From Actinomadura sp. WMMA1423 (GTDB lineage Bacteria > Actinomycetota > Actinomycetes > Streptosporangiales > Streptosporangiaceae), in contig NZ_CP041244.1 of the NCBI RefSeq assembly GCF_006547145.1, forward strand, positions 6,820,001-6,884,000: a stretch of DNA of 64,000 nucleotides, written 5' to 3'. The notes beneath the pieces were generated by a model, which worked only from the letters and a program-made list of their open reading frames with translations, had not been told where the DNA came from and did not search any database. Of the stretch, positions 40,931 to 48,940 are shown in pieces (the stretch's first letter is position 1; the number at the start of each line of letters is the position of its first letter). The position numbers were made by a program, and so were the translations under genes.

Positions 40931-41518
40931 ATGAGTTTGCGACATGCGGTCCTCGGGCTCATCGCCGAGATGGACGGCGCCAGCGGCTACGACCTGCTGA
41001 AGATGTTCGAGATCTCGCTGGGGAACGTCTGGCCGGCCCGGCAGAGCCAGCTCTACGGCGAGCTGGGCAAGCTCTCCGACGCCGGGCTGATCGAGGTCGC
41101 GGACGAGGGTCCACGCGGTCGCAAGGCGTACCGGATCACCGATTCCGGCCGCGCGGAGCTGCGTCACTGGCTCGTGGACGTCCCCCCGAAGGGGAACCGG
41201 AAGGACGAGACGCTGCTGCGGGTGTTCTTCCTGGGCTTGGTCGAGCCGGAGGAGGTCCAGCGCTTCATGCGGGGGCAGGTGGCGGGGCTCGGTCGGTACC
41301 TCGACGAGCTGGGCACGCTGGAGAAGGGCATCGACTGGGGCGAGGACGACCTGTCCGTCTACGGGCGGCTGGTCATCGAGTACGGCAAGCGCTACGCGGC
41401 GATGCGCCGCGACTGGTTCGAATGGGCCGCCCACGAGATCGACTCCCTCGACGACCGCGCCCACCGACCGAAGCGTCCCGGCCAAGAGCAGCCCGGAGAA
41501 GAGCGGCCCGGCGGCTGA
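40931..41518 (+). CDS. PadR-family transcriptional regulator
   Basis: 195 residues. N-terminal winged helix (LRHAVLGLIAEMDGASGYDLLKMFE ... QLYGELGKLSDAGLIEV), then the PadR C-terminal dimerisation helices (about 90-180) and a basic proline-rich tail. It lies divergent from the membrane protein/carotenoid oxygenase operon, with a palindrome overlapping both -35 elements, so autorepression and repression of that operon are likely. Ligand unknown; aromatic or apocarotenoid-type molecules are a guess from the neighbour. Confidence 0.92.
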   Translation: MSLRHAVLGLIAEMDGASGYDLLKMFEISLGNVWPARQSQLYGELGKLSDAGLIEVADEGPRGRKAYRITDSGRAELRHWLVDVPPKGNRKDETLLRVFFLGLVEPEEVQRFMRGQVAGLGRYLDELGTLEKGIDWGEDDLSVYGRLVIEYGKRYAAMRRDWFEWAAHEIDSLDDRAHRPKRPGQEQPGEERPGG

Positions 41519-41625
41519 CAGGAGTCCGGCGGGCGCGCTGGGGCCGGCTGCGGGAACGGTGGGACGAGCGCGGTAGGGCCGGACGAGCGACCGGGCGGGT
41601 GGGCGGTTCGAGCGAGGGCGGGCGA

Positions 41626-41651
41626 GGCCGCGAGCGGATCGGCTCGCGGCC
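41626..41651. terminator. bidirectional terminator between padR and the NmrA-like gene
   Basis: GGCCGCGAGC (41626-41635) and GCTCGCGGCC (41642-41651), perfect 10-bp stem, loop GGATCG. Confidence 0.82.
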
Positions 41652-41666
41652 CCGCGGCGGGGGTGG

Positions 41667-42488
41667 TCAGCGGAAGTCGTCGGCGTGGTCGGCGGCCCAC
41701 TCCTTGTACTTCCGGCCGGGGCGGCCGGTGATGCGCTCGACCTCCCCGGACGGCTCGATCGGGGCGTCGACGGCCTCGGCGCGCAGGCGGAGCAGGACGT
41801 CCACGAGACCCTCGCGCATATAGGGGTGTTTGAGCATCTCCTCCCGTGCCTGCTCGGGAGTGATCTCCTCGAAGCGCGCAGGACGTCCGGTGGCCTCGCC
41901 GATGAGCCCGACCATCTCCGGACGGGTGAGCACCTCGGGGCCGGTCAGTATCGGCTTGGCGCCGACCAGGTCGTCGGTGAGCAGCGCCTTCGCCGCGACG
42001 GCGGCGATGTCGCGCTCGTGGATCGGCGTGCTGCGCGCCGCCGGGTACGGCTCGCGGACGGGCTCGCCGGCGCGGATCACCTCGCCCCACGCCAGCGTGT
42101 TGGTTGCGAACTCGCCGGGACGCACGAACGTCCACTCCATCCCGGTGGCCTCGATCTCCCGCTCGATGGCGAGGTGATGCGCGGCCAGATCGTTGGACGG
42201 GTCATCGTCCAGTGCGGCGATCGACGACAGCAGGACGACGCGCCGCACCCCCGCCTCGGCCGCGCGGGGGAGCAGGTCGCCGAGCCCGTTCCAGAACACG
42301 GCCGGGTTGAGGAAGAGCGACGCGACGCCGTCCAGTGGCATCTCGTCGGTGCGGGCGACCTGCGCCTCGCTGGGCAGGTTCGCGGTGGCCGGGTCCCGGG
42401 ACAGCGCGCGGACCTTGGCCCCCGCGGTGAGCAGCTCGCCGACGAGATGGCGACCGACGTTCCCGGTCGCTCCGGTTACGAGAATCAT
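41667..42488 (-). CDS. NmrA-like NAD(P)-binding protein
   Basis: 273 residues, atypical short-chain dehydrogenase. ATG 42488 places the Rossmann motif GATGNVG at residues 6-12. It lacks a YxxxK active site at the usual place (AHHLAIEREI instead), as in NmrA and azoreductase-like sensors. An upstream ATG at 42506 would put operator DNA inside the gene. Divergent from a TetR gene with tandem operators between, so TetR probably controls it. Confidence 0.82.
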   Translation of the reverse strand: MILVTGATGNVGRHLVGELLTAGAKVRALSRDPATANLPSEAQVARTDEMPLDGVASLFLNPAVFWNGLGDLLPRAAEAGVRRVVLLSSIAALDDDPSNDLAAHHLAIEREIEATGMEWTFVRPGEFATNTLAWGEVIRAGEPVREPYPAARSTPIHERDIAAVAAKALLTDDLVGAKPILTGPEVLTRPEMVGLIGEATGRPARFEEITPEQAREEMLKHPYMREGLVDVLLRLRAEAVDAPIEPSGEVERITGRPGRKYKEWAADHADDFR

Positions 42489-42497
42489 GGCGTCAGC

Positions 42498-42534
42498 TTC
42501 AACCATCCGGTTGAACTTGTCAACCAGACGGTTG
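42498..42534. promoter_or_regulatory. tandem TetR operators
   Basis: Two CAACC-N4-GGTTG sites: TTCAACCATCCGGTTGAA (42498-42515) and CAACCAGACGGTTG (42521-42534). Centres are 21 bp apart, two helical turns, on the same face of the DNA. Confidence 0.6.
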
Positions 42535-42535
42535 G

Positions 42536-42563
42536 TTGAAGCCATCAGGTAAGCGGCTACCAT
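42536..42563 (+). promoter_or_regulatory. tetR promoter
   Basis: TTGAAG (42536-42541), 16-nt spacer, TACCAT (42558-42563). Start point near 42571, which is a GTG. Confidence 0.45.
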
Positions 42564-42570
42564 GAGAAAC

Positions 42571-43224
42571 GTGACGGAGACGCCGAAGCGGGCCACGACG
42601 AGACAGGTGCGGCGCGCCCCCGCCCCGGACGAGCGCACGCTCGACGCGGAGCGGTCGCGGTGCCAGCTGCTGGACGCCGCGCTGGAGGAGTTCTCCGCCA
42701 AGGGCTACGCGGGCGCGCGCGTCCAGGACATCGCCGACCGCGCCGGCGTCAACAAGCAGCTGATCAACTACTACTTCGGCGGCAAGGAGGGGCTGTACTG
42801 CGAGCTGCACCGCCGCTGGGCGAGGCGGGAGGCCGAGTTCAACGACCCGGCCGTCCCGTTCGACGAGATCGTCGTCCGGTACCTGCGGCACGTCCTCGAC
42901 GACCCGCGCGGCTCGAGGCTGGACGCCTGGCGCGGCCTGACCGAGGATCTCGACGACGTCCCCTCCGGCCCCCGGGAGGACCTGTCCGACATCGAACGCC
43001 GCCAGGCCGCCGGGGAACTGCCCGCCGACCTGGACCCGGCCGCGGTCATGCTCGCGGTGATGGCGATGGTGTCGGCGCCGGTCACCAAGCCGCTCGCCGT
43101 CCGCCACGTCTTCGGAGCCGACCCGCGATCACCCGAGTTCCAGGAGCACTACGCCGAACAACTCCGCCGCATCGTCCGCCACCTGATGACCAGTCCCGCC
43201 GATGATGAGTCCCGCAGCCGGTGA
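42571..43224 (+). CDS. TetR/AcrR-family transcriptional regulator
   Basis: 217 residues from the GTG at 42571 (the ATG at 42562 overlaps the -10). Helix-turn-helix: LLDAALEEFSAKGYAGARVQDIADRAGVNKQLINYYFGGKEGLY. The C-terminal ligand domain (about 90-210) is unassigned. Divergent from the NmrA-like gene, whose promoter overlaps the same tandem operators. The 3' end lies at a 15-bp repeat that recurs at 43622, a possible recombination scar. Confidence 0.9.
   Translation: MTETPKRATTRQVRRAPAPDERTLDAERSRCQLLDAALEEFSAKGYAGARVQDIADRAGVNKQLINYYFGGKEGLYCELHRRWARREAEFNDPAVPFDEIVVRYLRHVLDDPRGSRLDAWRGLTEDLDDVPSGPREDLSDIERRQAAGELPADLDPAAVMLAVMAMVSAPVTKPLAVRHVFGADPRSPEFQEHYAEQLRRIVRHLMTSPADDESRSR
43185..43215 (+). 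repeat. left copies of a 15-bp repeat at the tetR 3' end
   Basis: GATGACCAGTCCCGC at 43185-43199 and a 13/15 copy at 43201-43215; a further exact copy is at 43622-43636. Confidence 0.8.
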
Positions 43225-43240
43225 CGCTCGCCGCGCTCCG

Positions 43241-43246
43241 TACGGT
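43241..43246 (+). promoter_or_regulatory. -10 of a leaderless promoter
   Basis: TACGGT, 6 nt before the GTG at 43253. Confidence 0.35.
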
Positions 43247-43252
43247 CGGGGC

Positions 43253-43531
43253 GTGGGCGTCGCTGGACAGCCGGGTTTGGATGAGATCGAGGAACGGTTC
43301 GTTTCGTTGCTCGATGGGCGGCTGGGCCGGGACGAGGCGGACAGGTGGGCGGCGCGTTGGGTTGCCGACGACCGTGCTGTCTGGGCAGAGCTCGAGTGGT
43401 GGGCTTTGAACCTCCTGGCCGGTATTGATCTTCCGGCTGGCCCCGGCGGCGGCTACCTGCACGATGACCAGCAGATACGCCGGTGGTTGCACGAGCTTCG
43501 TCATCGCCGGGCGACATCACCGCATCCGTGA
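43253..43531 (+). CDS. small acidic protein of unknown function
   Basis: 92 residues, soluble, rich in Trp, Asp, Glu and Leu (DEIEERFVSLLDGRLGRDEADRW; ELEWWALNLLAGIDL; DDQQIRRWLHELRHRR). It resembles small immunity-type or adaptor proteins only in composition. A frame from 43202 is open but overlaps tetR; the GTG 43253 fits the -10 at 43241. It lies inside the segment bounded by GATGACCAGTCCCGC repeats. Confidence 0.6.
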   Translation: MGVAGQPGLDEIEERFVSLLDGRLGRDEADRWAARWVADDRAVWAELEWWALNLLAGIDLPAGPGGGYLHDDQQIRRWLHELRHRRATSPHP

Positions 43532-43621
43532 CCCCGGGCGAACGACCCTGCTCCCGACAAGTGGTGGGGATGCCAGCACGAGCACACGCGCCGCCCAGAG
43601 TGCCGCCACCGGTGGCCCGCC

Positions 43622-43636
43622 GATGACCAGTCCCGC
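43622..43636 (+). repeat. right copy of the 15-bp repeat
   Basis: GATGACCAGTCCCGC followed by TGACGGCTAG: in the tetR frame this reads MTSPADG-stop, echoing the MTSPADD near the TetR C-terminus. Confidence 0.75.
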
Positions 43637-43690
43637 TGACGGCTAGGACCTGCCTGGAAGCGACCCCGGCCACGCGCGCGAACGCGTGAC

Positions 43691-43732
43691 CTGCCCGGTG
43701 GAGCGAAGCCGGAGGCGAGCGGAACCGGGCAG
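43691..43732. terminator. inverted repeat downstream of the site-2 protease gene
   Basis: CTGCCCGGT (43691-43699) and ACCGGGCAG (43724-43732), 24-nt loop with GAGCGAAGCCGGAGGCGAGCG. Possible terminator or dispersed intergenic element. Confidence 0.45.
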
Positions 43733-43820
43733 ATCGCGAAGCGATGCCGCGTTCGCCCAGGCACGGTCACGTAGCGAGCCGCCAGGCGAGCGAAGTGGGC
43801 CGGGACTGAGTGAACACAGA

Positions 43821-44642
43821 CTAGTTCTGCCACCACATGAAGAGCGAGTGGCCGAGCTGGATCGGGTGGTTGATCCGCTCGTCGAAGACGTTGAAGGGGA
43901 ACTCGCCGAGCCCGATCGCGTCGGTGATGTAGTAGATGGTGTTGAAGAAGCCCTCGTTGATCGGGCCGAGCCACAGCAGCGCGATCAGGATGAGGAAGAC
44001 GTAGCCGCCGTAGGCGTTCGCCTGGTCGGCCCAGCGGCGCGGCAGGTACGGCTCGATGATCCCGAAACCGTCCAGCCCGGGGATCGGCAGCAGGTTCAGG
44101 ATCGCGGCCGTGACCTGCAAGAACGCCAGGAACGCGAGCCCGGACCAGAACAGCGCGTGGTCGGCGTCGGCGAAGTTCTTGAAGATCACCGCGAGCATGA
44201 CGGCGAACAGCGCGTTCGACAGCGGACCCGCGGCCGAGATCAGGCTGTGCCGCAGCCGGCCCGGGATCACGTGCCGGTCGATCCACACGGCGCCGCCGGG
44301 CAGGCCGATGCCGCCGAGCACGATGAACACGACGGGGATGAGGAAGCTCAGCGTGACGTCGGAGTACTTCAGCGGGTTCAACGTGAGGTAGCCCTTGGCG
44401 ACGACGCTGCGGTCACCCGACCGGAAGGCCATGTACGCGTGCCCGAACTCGTGCAGGGACAGCGACAGGATCCACGCCGCGATCACGAACCCGAACAGCG
44501 CGATCCGGCCCGGCCTGTCCAGGAGCGTCCCGTACCGCCAGGCGATCAGGCCGCACAGGACGGTCGCCCCCACGACCGCGAGGAACACCGGGCTCGGCCG
44601 GACGGCCGCGTTGCCCCGCATGTCGCGCGCAGTGCCATTCAT
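43821..44642 (-). CDS. site-2 protease family (M50) membrane metalloprotease
   Basis: 273 residues, about six TM helices. Zinc motif HEFGH in LSLSLHEFGHAYMAF and the third ligand in NLLPIPGLDGFGI. No PDZ or CBS domain. Members cut within membranes, often anti-sigma factors; no substrate is evident here. It follows a TetR gene by 52 bp on the same strand. Confidence 0.9.
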   Translation of the reverse strand: MNGTARDMRGNAAVRPSPVFLAVVGATVLCGLIAWRYGTLLDRPGRIALFGFVIAAWILSLSLHEFGHAYMAFRSGDRSVVAKGYLTLNPLKYSDVTLSFLIPVVFIVLGGIGLPGGAVWIDRHVIPGRLRHSLISAAGPLSNALFAVMLAVIFKNFADADHALFWSGLAFLAFLQVTAAILNLLPIPGLDGFGIIEPYLPRRWADQANAYGGYVFLILIALLWLGPINEGFFNTIYYITDAIGLGEFPFNVFDERINHPIQLGHSLFMWWQN

Positions 44643-44694
44643 CGTTCCCGGCCCCTCTCGCCGCGCCGTCTCCGCGGCGTCCCGTCGAAGATCC

Positions 44695-45303
44695 TCATGC
44701 GGAGGCCATCCGCCCGGACGCCGGCGCCGCGATGACCGGGACGACGTAGGTGCGCAGGAAGCGGCGCAGCCCGTCGGCGTCCCGGTCCCGTTCCATCACG
44801 ATCAGCGAGGTGATGATGCGGAAGAGGAACTCGACCGTCCCCTCCACCTCGATGTCGGCGCGCAGCGTCCGCTGCCGCTGCGCCTGCTCGAAATAGGGCC
44901 GCACGTACTCGCAGCACAGCGCGAGCACGTGCTCGGCCGCCCCCGCCACGGCCGCCTGCATGTGGCCCGCCGCCTCCGGTACGAGGAAGTGCGCGATCGC
45001 CGGCTCGTTGCGGACGTAGTCCACCGCGTCCAGCGTCCCCTCCACGATCGCCTCCGAGACCGACCGCTCCCGGCGCAGCCGCTCGGCGAGCCGGTCTAGG
45101 AACCGGTGCAGGTCGCGCACCACCACGGCGAGGATCAACTCGTCCCGCCCGCCGGTGACGCTGCGGTACACGGTCGCCCGCGAGAGCCGCGCGGCGGCGG
45201 CGATGTCCTCGACCGTGGTCTTGGCGACGCCGAAACGGCCGAAGCACGCTTCGGCCGCGTCGATGATGCGCTCGCGCGTGGGGTCGCCGGTGACCGGGGG
45301 CAT
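44695..45303 (-). CDS. TetR-family transcriptional regulator
   Basis: 202 residues. Helix-turn-helix: IIDAAEACFGRFGVAKTTVEDIAAAARLSRATVYRSV. The rest is helical (LHRFLDRLAERLRRERSVSEAIVEG ... FLFRIITSLIVMERD). Same direction as the site-2 protease downstream and the DUF3224 gene 31 bp upstream. Possibly controls that set. Confidence 0.9.
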   Translation of the reverse strand: MPPVTGDPTRERIIDAAEACFGRFGVAKTTVEDIAAAARLSRATVYRSVTGGRDELILAVVVRDLHRFLDRLAERLRRERSVSEAIVEGTLDAVDYVRNEPAIAHFLVPEAAGHMQAAVAGAAEHVLALCCEYVRPYFEQAQRQRTLRADIEVEGTVEFLFRIITSLIVMERDRDADGLRRFLRTYVVPVIAAPASGRMASA

Positions 45304-45334
45304 GACCCGAACATTACCGGCCGCGGATCGGCGC

Positions 45335-45742
45335 TCAGTCCAGCGTGTACTCCAGCGCCCAGGTGTGGCCGCCGTCCTCGGCGACGGAGATCTGGCCGAC
45401 GCCGCGGATGCCGGCGAGCTCGCCCGTTCCCGAGGTGGGGACGATCAGCCACCGGAGCCACTGGGTGTCGGCCGTCCCGTCCTCGCTGCCCGCGCTGTGC
45501 TGCAAAACGAACGTCCCCTCGCGCCCGTGCAGGATGCCCTGGACGTGCTCGATCCCCACATAGGCGACCGGCCCCGCCGGCGACTCCACAGTGATCAGCT
45601 CGGTGGAACTCGTGCCCACGAGGTCGCCGTGGAACGTCTTGCCGACGTGGACCCGGGTCAACCGGTTGCCGGCCTGCTCGTCATAGGGCTTCTCGGAGTC
45701 CCAGGCCTCGATGTCGAAGCTGCCGCTGGCTTGAAACGTCAT
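45335..45742 (-). CDS. DUF3224 (AlgA-like/allene-oxide-cyclase fold) protein
   Basis: 135 residues from the ATG at 45742; ATG 45751 and GTG 45772 are alternatives, none with a clear ribosome site. Family features: ASGSFDIEAWDSEKPYDE, RVHVGKTFHGDLVGTS, VGIEHVQGILHGREGTFVLQHS, SGTGELAGIRGVG, and the ending ALEYTLD. A small beta-barrel of unknown role. It lies just past the 3' end of the gene split by the ISL3 element and may have lost readthrough transcription. Confidence 0.82.
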   Translation of the reverse strand: MTFQASGSFDIEAWDSEKPYDEQAGNRLTRVHVGKTFHGDLVGTSSTELITVESPAGPVAYVGIEHVQGILHGREGTFVLQHSAGSEDGTADTQWLRWLIVPTSGTGELAGIRGVGQISVAEDGGHTWALEYTLD

Positions 45743-45793
45743 GCACGCCATGATGCCCGTCCCGTCCGACACCAGGGGAGCCCTCCGCCCGCC

Positions 45794-45898
45794 TCAATGA
45801 TCGAGTTGTTCGAGCACCCGGATCGCTCCCGCCAGGCCCTCCGGATCGGCCTCGGCAAGCGCGCCCACCAGCCCTTCACGAGAGGACGCCGAAATGAC
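45794..45898 (-). pseudogene. 3' part of a 67-codon gene split by the ISL3 element
   Basis: C-terminal portion, ending LAEADPEGLAGAIRVLEQLD-H and TGA at 45796-45794. Joined to 47527-47633, with one copy of the 8-bp target duplication removed, it restores an uninterrupted 204-nt frame. The intact protein would be hydrophobic at its N-terminus (MSDALLLLFLQWLLPGW) and helical at its C-terminus. Confidence 0.8.
45891..45898. repeat. left 8-bp target-site duplication of the ISL3 element
   Basis: GAAATGAC, identical to 47527-47534 on the other side. Confidence 0.92.
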
Positions 45899-47526
45899 GG
45901 CTCTGTCGCAGTTTCGGTGGTAGCGGAGGGTGTTAGCCCGTCACGCTGAGGGGTGATCGAGGGTGACAGGCTTGTCGATGTGGTGTTCTCGGGCCTGTCT
46001 GGCCTGGTCATCGAGGATGTGACGGACGAGGGCGAGCTGATTCGGGTGCGGGCCTGCAGCCGGAGGGTGCCGGTGCCTTGCCCGGAGTGCGCGGTCGAGA
46101 CCGCCCATGTCCATGGGTGGTGCGAGCGGACCGTGGCCGATGTTCCCGTCGATGGACGGCCGGTCGTGCTGGATGTGCGAGTGCGGCGGCTCGCGTGTCG
46201 GGACTGGCGGTGCCCCCGGCGGACGTTCCGGGAGCAGCTCTCCGGGCTGCTGGAGCGGTATCAGCGACGAACTGTCCGGCTGACCGCCCAGGTCGGGGCG
46301 GTGGCACGAGATTTAGCAGGCCGGGCCGGTGCCCGTCTGCTCTCAGTCCTGGGAATGCCGGTCTCCCGTCACACCGCACTGCGAGCCCTGCTGCGGATCC
46401 CGTTACCGGTGGTGGCGACGCCGCGGGTGCTGGGTGTGGACGACTTCTCCCTGCGACGCTCCAGGACTTACGCGACCATCCTGATCGACGCCGAGACCCG
46501 CCGGCGCGTCGATGTCCTGCCCGACCGCAGATCCGACACCCTTGCAGCGTGGCTGCGCGAGCATCCGGGTGTGCGGGTCGTCTGCCGGGACGGCGCCGCC
46601 GGCTACGCCGACGCCGTGCACCAGGCTCTGCCCGACGCCTTGCAGGTCGGGGACCGGTGGCATATCTGGCACAACTTCGCCCAAGCGGCCGGTAAGGAGG
46701 TCGCCGTGCATAGCGGCTGCTGGGCCAGTGCCTCCCGAGTGCGCAGACTCGAGGGCGGAAAGACCACCACTCTGGCCCGGTGGCAGCAGGTCCACGATCT
46801 GCTCGATGCGGGCGTTGGCCTGCTGGAATGTGCTCGACGGCTGAACCTGGCCCTGAACACCGTCAAACGGTATGCGCGGGTCGACAAGCCCGAGCAGATG
46901 CGGCGGGCGCCCCAATACCGTCCCACGCTTGTCGATCCGTACCAGGAGTACCTGCGCAAACGCCGAGCTGAGGAACCCGCGGTCCCGGTCCTGCAGTTAC
47001 TGCGCGAGATCCGCGAACGCGGCTACACCGGCAGCCAGAACCTGCTTTACCGCTACATCACCCAGGGCCGTGTCGAGGACGATCGTCCTGGTCTGTCCCC
47101 CCGCCGCCTCGCCCGGCTCCTACTCGCCCGCCCCGACAATCTCAAGCCCGACCAGCACGAACTTCTCGCCAAGACCACCGGAGCCTGCCCGGAGATGAGT
47201 GCGCTCGCCGCCCTGGTCCGCGCCTTCGCCCGGCTCCTGGTCCCCGCCACCGACAACGCGGACCGGCTGCAAGAGTGGATCAGCACCGCCGAAAAGGTGA
47301 ACCTGCCGAACCTCCACTCGTTCATCCGCGGCCTGCGACTCGACCTCGACGCCGTCCGTGCCGCTCTGACCAGCGACTATCACAACGGCGGAACCGAAGG
47401 CGTCAATACCAAGACCAAGCTGATCAAGAGACAGATGTACGGCCGGGCAGGCTTCCACCTCCTGCGCCACCGCATCCTCCTCGGATGAGCCTCACCCTCC
47501 GCTACCACCGAAAGAGCGACAGAGCC
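45899..47526 (+). mobile_element. complete ISL3-family insertion sequence, 1,628 bp
   Basis: Imperfect 34-bp terminal inverted repeats (45899-45932 and 47493-47526, 32 of 34 matching, both beginning GGCTCTGTCGC) enclose one intact transposase gene. The 8-bp GAAATGAC duplication fits ISL3 behaviour. Intact ends, gene and target duplication mean a recent insertion. Confidence 0.95.
45953..47488 (+). CDS. ISL3-family transposase
   Basis: 511 residues, undamaged. N-terminal zinc ribbon (CPEC ... CRDWRCPRRTF), helix-turn-helix region, then the DDE catalytic domain with aspartates in LGVDDFSLRR and VVCRDGAAGYADAV and the glutamate in NGGTEGVNTKTKLIKRQMYG. GTG start with GAGGG directly upstream. 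Transcribed opposite to the gene it interrupts. Confidence 0.95.
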   Translation: MIEGDRLVDVVFSGLSGLVIEDVTDEGELIRVRACSRRVPVPCPECAVETAHVHGWCERTVADVPVDGRPVVLDVRVRRLACRDWRCPRRTFREQLSGLLERYQRRTVRLTAQVGAVARDLAGRAGARLLSVLGMPVSRHTALRALLRIPLPVVATPRVLGVDDFSLRRSRTYATILIDAETRRRVDVLPDRRSDTLAAWLREHPGVRVVCRDGAAGYADAVHQALPDALQVGDRWHIWHNFAQAAGKEVAVHSGCWASASRVRRLEGGKTTTLARWQQVHDLLDAGVGLLECARRLNLALNTVKRYARVDKPEQMRRAPQYRPTLVDPYQEYLRKRRAEEPAVPVLQLLREIRERGYTGSQNLLYRYITQGRVEDDRPGLSPRRLARLLLARPDNLKPDQHELLAKTTGACPEMSALAALVRAFARLLVPATDNADRLQEWISTAEKVNLPNLHSFIRGLRLDLDAVRAALTSDYHNGGTEGVNTKTKLIKRQMYGRAGFHLLRHRILLG

Positions 47527-47633
47527 GAAATGACGACAGGCCCCTCCGCCCGCCAGAAGCCGTACCGCTCCAGCCTGATCGACCAGCCGGGAAGCAGCCA
47601 CTGGAGGAAGAGCAGCAGAAGCGCGTCACTCAT
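47527..47633 (-). pseudogene. 5' part of the gene split by the ISL3 element
   Basis: ATG at 47633-47631, preceded by AGGA, encodes MSDALLLLFLQWLLPGWSIR and on to the insertion at the GAAATGAC duplication. It begins 14 bp after the HATPase stop on the same strand, so the intact gene was the second gene of that operon. Confidence 0.8.
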
Positions 47634-47647
47634 GTCCTGACGGCTTC

Positions 47648-48037
47648 TCATGCTCTGACGGCTTCGATCTCGGCCCACACCACTTTCCCGCCCTCGTTGA
47701 GCGGACGAGTGCCCCAGCGCCGCGCCAGCGCCTCCACGAGCCGGAGCCCGCGTCCCGACTCAGCGGCGAGGTCGACCGGGCCAACGGCGGGCAGGGCGGT
47801 CGATCGATCCCAGGCTTCGATGACGGCCGCCCCGTCCTCCCGCCGGAAAGCCCGAACGATCACCTGGTCGCCCTCGCGCGACCCATGCTTGATCGCATTG
47901 GTGGCGAGCTCGCTCACCACGGTCCGAGCGACGAAGTCCTCCAGCCCCCACCCCCCGAACGCGAGCGCGACGAACTCCCGCGCCTCCCGGACCGCCTCCA
48001 GCTCAGCCTTGATCACGATCGCCGCCGGCTCCTCCAT
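47648..48037 (-). CDS. anti-sigma-type ATP-binding protein (HATPase)
   Basis: 129 residues from ATG 48037, which follows GAGGAG; GTG 48082 is an alternative. Single GHKL ATPase domain like SpoIIAB/RsbW: N-box ELATNAIKHGS, G1 EAWDRS, G2 ESGRGLRLVEALARRWG. Such genes pair with HTH/DUF397 modules in actinomycetes, as here where the HTH gene is divergent. Probable regulatory kinase or partner-switch protein. Confidence 0.85.
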   Translation of the reverse strand: MEEPAAIVIKAELEAVREAREFVALAFGGWGLEDFVARTVVSELATNAIKHGSREGDQVIVRAFRREDGAAVIEAWDRSTALPAVGPVDLAAESGRGLRLVEALARRWGTRPLNEGGKVVWAEIEAVRA

Positions 48038-48160
48038 AACGACCACTCCTCGAATGTTCGTGACTCTGCGCACAGAATTCACTCCGAGGAGTAGCGTCAG
48101 CAGGTGAAGTGGCCGGACACAAAAACAGCGGTGTCACCTGGTGCCATCAGGAGGACTCTC

Positions 48161-48940
48161 ATGGCGACAAGGAAGCCGACCCCTCAGACCATCGCCTTCG
48201 GTGGGGAGGTGTCCCGCTTGCGGAAAGAGCGTGACCTTTCGCGGATCGAGTTGGCCAGCCTGGCGGCCGTCACTCGTTCCTACATCGCTCAAGTGGAACT
48301 CGGCACGACCAGGTGCCGGGAAGAATTCGCAAGCCGCCTGGACAAGGCCATGGACTGCTCACCGACTCTCACGGAAGCCTGGGATGACCTCCTGCGCTCC
48401 GCTGCCTACCCCAGGTTCTTCGTTGACTACCCCAAGGCCGAGGCCACGGCGTCGCTTCTACGCGCCTTCGAAATCATGACGGTCTATGGGCTGTTCCAGA
48501 CCGAGGCTTACATGAGTGCGCTGTTGGGGACGGAGCAGGCGGTCGAGGCCCGTCTCAAGCGTCAGGGGATTTTGAAGCGGCAACATCCCCCCAAACTCAG
48601 CATCGTGCTCTGTGCGCCGGTCCTGTACACGGAGGTTGGCGGCCCCGCCATCATGAGGGAGCAGTGTGAGTACCTCGCGCAGGTCGCCCAGATGGGCAAC
48701 GTGGCCTTGCAAATCGCTCCCACCGGGCGACACTGGGGTTTGGGTGGATCATTCAATCTGGCGACTCAGGCCACCGGAGAGGAACTGCTCTACATGACCA
48801 ACGCCCGAGGCGGGGTGACCACCAGTGACCCGGGTGACATCTTGCCCGTGGTCACCATGTTCTCGTTCGTCCAAGCTCACGCGTTGAATGTGGGCGAGTC
48901 CATTGAGTTCATACGGAAGGCGGCCGCCCAGTGGGGCTGA
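48161..48940 (+). CDS. helix-turn-helix regulator with DUF5753 domain
   Basis: 259 residues. XRE-type N-terminal helix-turn-helix (GGEVSRLRKERDLSRIELASLAAVTRSYIAQVELG), then the DUF5753 sensor domain (RFFVDYPKAEATASLLRAFEIMTVYGLFQTEAY ... LLGTEQAVEARLKRQ). Start fixed by AGGAGGA at 48149-48155. Overlaps the DUF397 gene by 10 bp, the classic BldB/WhiJ-like pair. Confidence 0.92.
   Translation: MATRKPTPQTIAFGGEVSRLRKERDLSRIELASLAAVTRSYIAQVELGTTRCREEFASRLDKAMDCSPTLTEAWDDLLRSAAYPRFFVDYPKAEATASLLRAFEIMTVYGLFQTEAYMSALLGTEQAVEARLKRQGILKRQHPPKLSIVLCAPVLYTEVGGPAIMREQCEYLAQVAQMGNVALQIAPTGRHWGLGGSFNLATQATGEELLYMTNARGGVTTSDPGDILPVVTMFSFVQAHALNVGESIEFIRKAAAQWG

Noticed and set aside
43251..43531. Toxin-antitoxin assignment for the 92-codon gene
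   Set aside because: Only compositional likeness and no partner gene; function left unknown.
45739..46011. 90-codon minus-strand frame crossing the left IS end
   Set aside because: It spans the IS boundary and has no ribosome site; the split 67-codon gene explains the flank in another frame.
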